Assembly (NCBI GenBank): GCA_030220185.1
Contig: JASPKZ010002335.1
Span: forward strand, 162,001-226,000
Direction of reading: 5' to 3'
From: Diploptera punctata
Taxonomy: Eukaryota; Arthropoda; Insecta; Blattodea; Blaberidae
DNA: 64,000 nucleotides
Part shown: positions 57,245-64,000 of the stretch, in pieces
Layout of the letters: the number at the start of each line of letters is the position of its first letter
Position numbering within the stretch: the stretch's first letter is position 1
Translations under genes and position numbers: made by a program
The notes under the pieces: generated by a model
What the model was told of the DNA's origin: nothing
Seen by the model: only the letters and a program-made list of their open reading frames with translations
The model's database searches: none

Positions 57245-57480
57245 CACCAAAGAGACTAACAAAACAAATATTTTTTCCAACAGTTCCAGACCGTAGGCTA
57301 TACAAAGCAAATTTTTGTCGTATCTGGAAATGGTAAATTTGATCCATACTTTGAAAGATGTCATATAAATGTTGAAAAAATTAAATCTGTAAATATAGTG
57401 AAACTTTACAAACTATTGGTCACCTACTTTTTGATTGCCCTATGTATTTTGGAGACAAAGGTATATTTTAATTCACACTT
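57245..57480 (+). pseudogene. LINE-D C-terminal remnant, plus strand
   Basis: TKQIFFPTV, then a frame-shifted GNGKFDPYFERCHINVE, then ETLQTIGHLLFDCPMYFGDK, parallels the 15015-15255 copy in the same order. It is the post-RT zinc-knuckle region of a Jockey/I-like LINE. Decayed. Confidence 0.65.
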
Positions 57481-57641
57481 AAAAAAGTGCAACATGTTCC
57501 TCTCTTTAAATTATTTATTTGTGTAAATAGTTTTCACATGTTCATTAGTCATATTTTTCAAACATTGAAATTTTTAAAAATATTATCTTGTGTTATGTTT
57601 ATTTGTAAACTGGTGGAATACAGTTAATTTTATTGTAAATA

Positions 57642-57648
<7 letters not shown>

Positions 57649-57706
<58 letters not shown>

Positions 57707-57791
57707 GTAATGGTGATGGTGATGATGATGATGATGATAATGATAATGATAATAATAATAAGAATAACAATAATAATAATAATAATAATAA
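57649..57791. repeat. Compound (AAT)n-(GAT)n-(AAT)n microsatellite
   Basis: AAT units to about 57705, then GGT/GAT units to 57740, then AAT units to 57791. Confidence 0.9.
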
Positions 57792-58103
57792 TATGTGAAA
57801 GAGTACATGATTTTTCTTAACTCAGGTAATAATTAATTTTCTTATAAAATTCATAAGTACAAAAAAATGGAAATTATTAACAAAATTATGAAACCTTATG
57901 ATAGATACACAAAAAATGCATAATATAAAATGTTACCAAGACCAGTATGGTGCCGGTAGTTTGTTATGGAAGGGAGGCATAGACAATGAGAAATTAAGAA
58001 ATCCATTGAATCGCAGCCAGCAAGTTGAAGTTTATGACATCAAATATCAGGTTATTTCTGATGGGAACACAAAGGAAATGAAGATATTCTGCAAGCACTT
58101 TGG

Positions 58104-58548
58104 TTAGAATCAGTTACCCATTTTATAAACAATTATCAGTTCAGTTGGAAAACTCATGTACAGAACAGAATACCCAATACCATGCTCTGCTACCACCCAT
58201 AAGGAAAGAGATCTTTGAACTATCCAAAGAAGAAATTGATTGAAAATCCAGCCTTATATTTGTATGGAAGGTAGATGACAATGATGTGTGTGTTCTAATG
58301 CCACCCACTGCACTTTCATGCTTTTTGTTTAGAATCAGTTACCCATTTTATAAACAATTATCAGTTCAGTTGGAAAACTCATGTACAGAACAGAATACCC
58401 AATACCATGCTCTGCTACCACCCATAAGGAAAGAGATCTTTGAACTATCCAAAGAAGAAATTGATTGAAAATCCAGCCTTATATTTGTATGGAAGGAAGA
58501 TGACAATGATGTGTGTGTTCTAATGCCACCCACTGCACTTTCATGCTT
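58104..58548. repeat. 225-bp tandem duplication
   Basis: 58104-58324 and 58329-58548 are almost identical (one difference noticed: ggtagatgac against ggaagatgac). In the plus frame both contain TEQNTQYHALLPPIRKEIFE then LSKEEID and a stop, and KSSLIFVWK. I do not recognise it as a protein. The near identity marks a very recent event. Confidence 0.9.
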
Positions 58549-58939
58549 CAGGTTCCGCATTTGACAGATAGATGGCATTAACATGCTCTACTTTCAATTT
58601 ATGCAACACTTTGGCACACCACTTTACATAATAATATATTCTTGTATTGTGTGTATAGAAAGGAGTGCAAGATAAGTGTATGTTTATGTATATTGTAGTG
58701 CAAGTGTGTTGTATGATGATGAAGAGAAGGGAGATGTGGTCTACTACTGACGAAAAGCTCCAAGAGGACTGGAAGGCTTAACATTCCCATTTGATGGACA
58801 AACTGCTATCAACAGTACCATATCATGCCTTCTCAACATATGTACTGCAGAGGGATTTGCAATTTAATGCAGGGAATCTGATACATAATCTAGCAATTAA
58901 AAATTGTACATCACCATCCCTCCTGGCCTCAAAATTGAA

Positions 58940-59055
58940 AATTTTACAATTAATTATATACATTTTATAATTAAAATTTCCAACCTTGCTGGGTATCAAA
59001 CCCAGGTCTTGTTAATCAGAAAGCAGACTTGCCACTACCTGAACCAGCATAAATG
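58940..59055 (-). mobile_element. Possible SINE head, minus strand
   Basis: On the minus strand gctggttcaggtagtggcaa and a B-box-like tgggtttgatacccag look tRNA-derived. Confidence 0.5.
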
Positions 59056-59432
59056 AGTAAATGTCTGTAACTCTTCTTTATCCATGCAGATTCTGGGCCA
59101 TTCAGTGGAGGGGTATCATTCTAGTAGTGTTTTTGGTTATTTGTTTCAATTCTTCTATTTAATGTTTCTATCTTTTTTTGTCTTCTGCTAGGGATAAATT
59201 GTAAAGGTACATACACACTTGCGCGCCGCGCAGCGTGCGTGCTGCTCGTGCACACCATGTTCGTCAGATTTGTACGGGGTATTAAGGTGCGCGCGTGCCG
59301 CGCACATGCGGTGCACCACGATCCACTCATTGTCGGTTTTTTCCATGAACACTCTGATGGTTCGCTGTTTAGATTTGGACGGGTACTTGAGAGGTTTGTT
59401 GTTTTCGGCGCGCACCTTACTTTTATTTGAGT

Positions 59433-59639
59433 ATGGAGTGGTCAGAGGGAAACATGTTAAAACTTATTGATCTTTATAGAAACAAACAATTATTGTGGGA
59501 TCCTCAACATAAGGATCATTTTAAAAAATCATTGAAAGGAGATGCCTGAAGGGAAATAGGAGATAAAATGGATATATCTCCGGATACATGCAGGAAGAAG
59601 ATAATTACTTTACTTTCTTCCTACCGGCAAAGTAAAATA
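59433..59639 (+). pseudogene. MADF-domain protein fragment with premature stop
   Basis: The ATG at 59433 opens MEWSEGNMLKLIDLYRNKQL then LWDPQHKDHFKKSLKGDA, a TGA where MADF domains have Trp, then REIGDKMDISPDTCRKKI and TLLSSYRQSK before a stop at 59657. MADF (Myb/SANT-like in Adf-1) binds DNA. Harbinger elements of insects often carry such an accessory gene next to the nuclease. TGG to TGA at the conserved Trp is the only break in this stretch. It lies inside the terminal repeats of the 59205-60876 element. Confidence 0.82.
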
Positions 59640-59907
59640 TTGTTACATTGTTGACACATAACTTAGTATTGTTGGTTTGGCACTACAATAAATAGTGAAG
59701 ATCGTCAGGTCAGTGTGCACATTGATGTCTCAATATTTTTTATTTTGAAAGGAATAAAAAAATGATTTCACAATATTGTTACAGCATGCCTGTTTTTTTT
59801 CTCAATGTTATGTGTTTTTTTCGTGTGTACTAAAGACGTTCATTTCATAATGTTATGTATGAAGTATCACAAAACAATAGAATATATAAACACATACTAG
59901 TAATAAG

Positions 59908-60060
59908 CGTATTGTGTAAGATGACCAGACATTCTGATTTTGGCGGGACAGTCCCGATTTTTAACAATTTGTCCCGCGTCATTTTAAAAAAGTCCCGATT
60001 TTTTGGAAAGAATGCACGACAAGCTAGGGAACGGCGGGAGAATGGAAAGGGAATATACGG
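59908..60060 (+). mobile_element. Possible nested hAT end inside the Harbinger element
   Basis: 'gaccagacattctgattttg' and the repeated 'gtcccgattttt' phrases resemble the terminal region of some hAT elements. No partner end or duplication was confirmed. Confidence 0.3.
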
Positions 60061-60914
60061 TTTTTGGCGCCCATGTAGCTATTTCGCCAGGATATGAGTT
60101 TTGTATTATTTTTGTTAATTTTATAATGTTAAACTTTAATAATAACAAATCATTGTTGAGAACTGCTTATCAAAGTTTACACTGTTTATTCGACCACCAT
60201 TGTTTGGTAAATAAAGTGTGGACATAAAAAAAATCGCAATTGAGTGTTGAGACTTTGAAAGTTATTTTATGTATGAAATATAATTTAACAAATTCTTGTG
60301 AAAAAAATTCATGGCCTTTTAAATACTATACATAATTTTGTAATGTATTACATTTGTAAATTGTACTTATGTTGATATTAAAATTAATATATTATAATAC
60401 TATTTTTGCGTTCTATAAAAATTTTTGTTGCTCCATAGAGTATCTTTACATTTTATAATTTATAGAATCAAATAAGACCAACATATATTTTCATAATATT
60501 TTGGCGAAATGTTCATATTTTAGTAAAAATTTAATATTCCTTCATATTTTTTAATTTTTTAAAATAAAATTTCAATAATTGGTTAAACACATTTTTGAAG
60601 TGATTGTAGTTTTGAAATTATTTGACAATTAATATGGTATACAGGTAAAAATTCCTCAGTATCCCATCCAGAGGAAAATAAATAGTTTTGATAAAAGAAA
60701 ATAATTGAATAAGAAGACATGGAATGACCAAGTGTAGGCCTTTGTCTCTGCAAAATGTCTACTGAAGGTTTGTGGGTTTCCTATGGATCGCAGGAGATTC
60801 GTTGAAATTAATAATTTCGACGAACATAACACAAGCAGCGCACGCGTGTTCGTGGCGCATATATATGTACATACCTTAAGAAAGGTATTGAATCGGTTCT
60901 GGTATCTTGATGAA

Positions 60915-61220
60915 GGAGTCCTGCATCACAGCCAAGAACTTAAGGGATGATGCCTTGGTGCCAGTGCTATGTGACTTGCGCAGGTTTGAGACTCCATGGG
61001 GAAGATATTTTCTCATGGAATTTTGGCCAGTATCAGACTGATGCCCATCTAACATTATGTAAAATTTGAGTAGCTATAATAATAGAAGCTCCAGGTTAAG
61101 AAAACCAGCTACACTCAATATGTTGACCATATGGTTACCCCTATACTGACTGTGATAAACACATGTGAATATGAGGTGGCAGCAGCAGGAACTTCTAGGC
61201 CTGTCATGCCATGGAATTTG
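60915..61220 (+). mobile_element. SINE-F, longest copy
   Basis: The head includes a B-box-like 'caggtttgagactccatg' and 'ggaagatattttctcatgg'. The body leads to 'cttctaggcctgtcatgcca'. It links the head pieces and tail pieces seen separately elsewhere into one family. Confidence 0.7.
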
Positions 61221-62099
61221 GAGTCTCGTGGAGATGTTCTATTTTTCCTGGTATATTGAGTTCTTCCAGTTATTTGGTGGATCCTATCATCAATGAGATG
61301 TGGTTTTCAGGTGATGCTGTTGATTTAACCAATGAGACTTTGAACTTTATGAGTGATACAAATGGTTGTTTATTAATTATATGCAATTTTAAAGATTCTA
61401 TAAAATCAAAATTTTGGATATAGAATATGGTTGATTAATTCTTAATTCATTGTTTCAAACTGATATCCATATATCCTTTGCCTGATACACTACATTGCCT
61501 AGACCTATCTCAAATTGTTTTTCTAGAACCCCTATAGCCTGGATTTTTTAAATTTAAATTGATATCTATGGCCTATGCTATGTATTCTAACATCTTAACA
61601 ATTGTGCACTACCATTGGATTTAACAAACATTTAGAGTAATTCTGATAACAGTATGCCAATAAAAGGATAAAATGTGTTATTCAAGTTAGGACTACAAGC
61701 TCTTCCTATACAATCATGTTAAGTGTGATTCATTCAAGACTAAAGAATATTAATTTGTGGTGTTGTTATTTAATGATACTGGTAAATATATTCAGTTATT
61801 CTATAATAATAACAATAATAATAATAATGGCAGCAGGTATCAGTCTGTAACCACTATACTAGATACGCTTTCACAAGAGGTTTCAGGGACATACAAGTGG
61901 CCAATATTCACTGCTTGCAACCTCCCACCACTAGTAAGATCCCTCCTCACATGGCAGTCACATGATAAGCTGGTTAAGAGGTTCTCCTTACACAGTTGCT
62001 TTGATATCTGACTTGACAAGTTATCATCTGTCTTGAATTTTTTCGTGTTTTGTACAGAAGTGTTTTCCTGGTAGTGTTACGGCTTCACATATAGGTAGT
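61221..62099. other. Gene-free stretch
   Basis: AT-rich, with a short (AAT)n at 61809-61829. No gene supported. Confidence 0.5.
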
Positions 62100-63418
62100 A
62101 TGAGACGACAGTCAAAAATCATGATTTATGATGTGTATAGTTTCTTTAAAACTGTAAAGAAAGTATAGGCCTAAATGTATTTATTAAACATACACAAAAG
62201 ATGGTTGCAAAGGCATGTGGTGTGCAAGTAAGTACAGTGCAATGCATTTGTAACGAAGCTGAGAAGAGTATAGGTACTGATGTGGAGGTTCAAGCACCGG
62301 CCGGCCATAGGTCAGTCATTTTCATCCCAAAGGAAAAATATAATTCAAGGAAAGCTGGCCACAGAATTAGATGATTTTTCAGAAAGATGTTTTTCGCCAT
62401 TCAGTATTAGAATTTTAAGATTGCAGAAAATATCTTCTCTAAAAATCCAGGGATATATTGAAAGAAAACATAAATTACAAGGCTGGTGTTACCTCTTTAT
62501 GTAAGGCATTAAAAAAAACTTTATTTTAGATATAGGAAATGTAATGAGACAGACATTTCTTAATGGAAAGGAAAGATACCATAACTGCACGTGTCATATT
62601 TTTGAGGAAAATGCATAATATGAGAAATTAAAATAATTTCCATCGTATCATATATCTTGACATGACTTGGGTAAATCGAAACCATAGTAGAAAACTCATC
62701 TGGCAAGACTCAAAAAAAGAATGGTGGCCTCAAAATTGCTTTGAGTAAAGGATCTCGTTTAATAGTATGTCATGCAGGCCCAGCTCGTCATGGTTTTATA
62801 TAAAAGTCAGATTTAATATTCCAGTCCAAAAATTATAATGATTATCACCAACAGAATGGTTTACAAACTGGAAGAGGGTTTTGTAATTGTGATGGATAAT
62901 GCCAGTCACCACTCCATGCTTAAAGAGAAAATCCCCAGTAGTAATATTAAAAAAGCCAATATTATGCATGGCTTCAAGGTAAAAAAATACTGAATAATCC
63001 TTCACACCAAATGTTGAGTTGATTGCTATTGTAAACCAATACAGCAGTAATTAAAGAAAATATGAACTTGATGAACTAGCCTTGGAAATGGGACATGAAA
63101 ATAGTGCATCCCCCCTACCATTGCCACTACTACCCCACAGAAGTCATATGGGCACAAAGAAAGGTGAAGTGAACAAAAAAAAAATTACTTTCAAAATTAG
63201 AGACGTGAGAAAATTACTGGAAGATGGTATAAAAAATTTCAGCAAAAAGATTGGAAGAAATTAATTTGTAATACAGAAAGACTGCTGGAACAGGATTTTA
63301 AGAAAGAAGGGCCAAGAGATAACTGCTTCGAAAACATCTTTATTCTTTTACGTGACAACAGTGATGATAGCAGTAATGTTGATGTTGACATTGATAGAGT
63401 GGAAAGCAATGCAAATTG
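62100..63418 (+). pseudogene. IS630/Tc1-type (DDE_3) transposase, heavily decayed
   Basis: From ATG 62100 (MRRQSKIMIYDVYSFFKTVK), through an HTH-like KMVAKACGVQVSTVQCICNE in another frame, many stops follow. A catalytic block then appears: VIVMDNASHHSM near 62880-62920 (second Asp), YELDELALEMGHE near 63060, and P-T-E-V-I-W-A-Q-R-K near 63132-63160 in a shifted frame (catalytic Glu). KGEVNKKKITFKIRDVRKLL completes the pattern. This order is that of DDE_3-type transposases with the P-I-E-L-I-W-A signature. No terminal repeats recognised. Confidence 0.68.
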
Positions 63419-63509
63419 AAATTCTACTTGGTAAGTCATTTTGCTATTTTTAACACGCATTCATAATTTCTAAAAAGCTAATTGTTAGTACCGTATACAT
63501 ACTTCAAAG

Positions 63510-63541
<32 letters not shown>

Positions 63542-63544
63542 ATA
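63510..63544. repeat. (TA)n-(TG)n microsatellite
   Basis: TA units followed by TG units. Confidence 0.9.
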
Positions 63545-63604
63545 ATTTTTATTTTAATTAATTAATTAATATTTAATTTTAGGAAGTTATATTTTGAGGT
63601 TATT

Positions 63605-63788
63605 TTAATTATATTATTTTTGGTCTGGACATCTTACCTCAATATTAATGTTGATTTGTTCTTGGACATGTTTCAAAACAATTCTGTTTTATTGTCAGCT
63701 TTCCCAGACTCTTGTTTTGAAACATGTCCAAGAACAAATCAACATTAATATTGAGGTAAGATGTCCAGACCAAAAATAATATAATTAA
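63605..63788. repeat. Perfect 77-bp inverted repeat with 30-bp loop
   Basis: Arms 63605-63681 and 63712-63788 are exact reverse complements, checked base by base; the loop is 63682-63711. No coding potential. Transcribed, it would form a long fully paired hairpin. Confidence 0.95.
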
Positions 63789-64000
63789 TTAATTAATTTC
63801 AACATCTCTCCCTCTCTCCAACCCTTTCTACCATGTCACACAAGTCACAGAGTAGAAAGGTGGGTCACTGTGTGTAGTAGGGATTACTATGACTTGACCT
63901 TGAAATCTTTTACAAAAGTGTGCCTAGTATAGTTTACTAACTACTGTATATGAATGAAATGGAATATGTACATTGATTTAGATCTATTTGCTATATTCAG
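63789..64000. other. Right edge of window
   Basis: No gene or named repeat seen. Confidence 0.5.

Larger units (their letters stand above)
59205..60876 (+). mobile_element. PIF/Harbinger-type element with MADF remnant
   Basis: TAA occurs on both sides (59202-59204 and 60877-60879), matching the 3-bp target duplication of PIF/Harbinger. The left end starts aggtacatacacacttgcgc. The right end read inward starts aggtatgtacatatatatgc, and the similarity continues for about 65 bases (gcgtgcgctgcttgtgt, atgttcgtcg). The 1672-bp interior carries only a MADF-domain remnant and no Harbinger nuclease, so it is a deletion derivative. Confidence 0.75.

Noticed and set aside
58286..58468. A gene in the 58.1-58.5-kb duplication.
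   Set aside because: Both copies carry the same early stop after KEEID and neither side extends into a recognisable protein.
59219..59470. Cys/Arg-rich frames on both strands at 59188-59470.
   Set aside because: They translate the GC-rich terminal repeat of the Harbinger-like element.

Overview
This is eukaryotic, intron-bearing, AT-rich insect DNA. The tRNA-headed SINEs, the RTE-like LINEs ending in TTAG-type repeats, and the lineage-specific DNA transposons fit a cockroach, most likely close to Periplaneta americana. That species assignment is my recollection of these repeat families, not a search result. Nothing here is bacterial: no operons, CRISPR arrays or ribosome-binding sites apply.

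Host genes are few. The clearest is the first coding exon of a PAQR-family seven-pass membrane protein, closest to PAQR4, on the minus strand at 27827-28163. About 0.5 kb away and divergent from it is a probable two-exon start of an unrecognised plus-strand gene (28698-28727 and 30209-30310). The shared promoter holds a perfect palindromic X-box (RFX site) and an NRF1-like site, which hints at a ciliary connection for one of the two genes. This is the most biologically interesting locus in the window.

The rest is mostly transposable-element strata. 0-9 kb: LINE ends, a frameshifted copy of a zinc-ribbon-like repeated gene (4263-4824) and SINEs. 9-13 kb: SINEs, a 380-bp GATA/GATG array and a deleted mariner with 143-bp terminal repeats. 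13-27 kb: LINE and SINE relics, including a LINE inserted into a SINE with a visible target-site duplication (23892-24989). 27-31 kb: the divergent gene pair. 31-39 kb: a Tc1-like transposase relic, several LINE copies, and an internally deleted LINE between two copies of a 260-bp repeat. 39-41 kb: a Penelope-like element. 41-46 kb: two nested stacks, one LINE/SINE/foldback element and one LINE split by a 2.0-kb hAT-type element. 46.7-48.8 kb: a structurally complete hAT with a decayed transposase. 49-52 kb: a mariner inside a LINE relic, then a LINE 5' end. 53-58 kb: AT-rich DNA with (AAT)n arrays, a possible LTR and a fresh 225-bp tandem duplication. 59.2-60.9 kb: a PIF/Harbinger-type element carrying a broken MADF domain. 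62-63.4 kb: an IS630/Tc1-type transposase relic. 63.6-63.8 kb: a perfect 77-bp inverted repeat.

No transposase or reverse transcriptase here looks fully functional. The names LINE-A to LINE-D and SINE-A to SINE-F are working labels for families seen repeatedly inside this window. Boundaries of decayed repeats are approximate; where target-site duplications are given they were read base by base.
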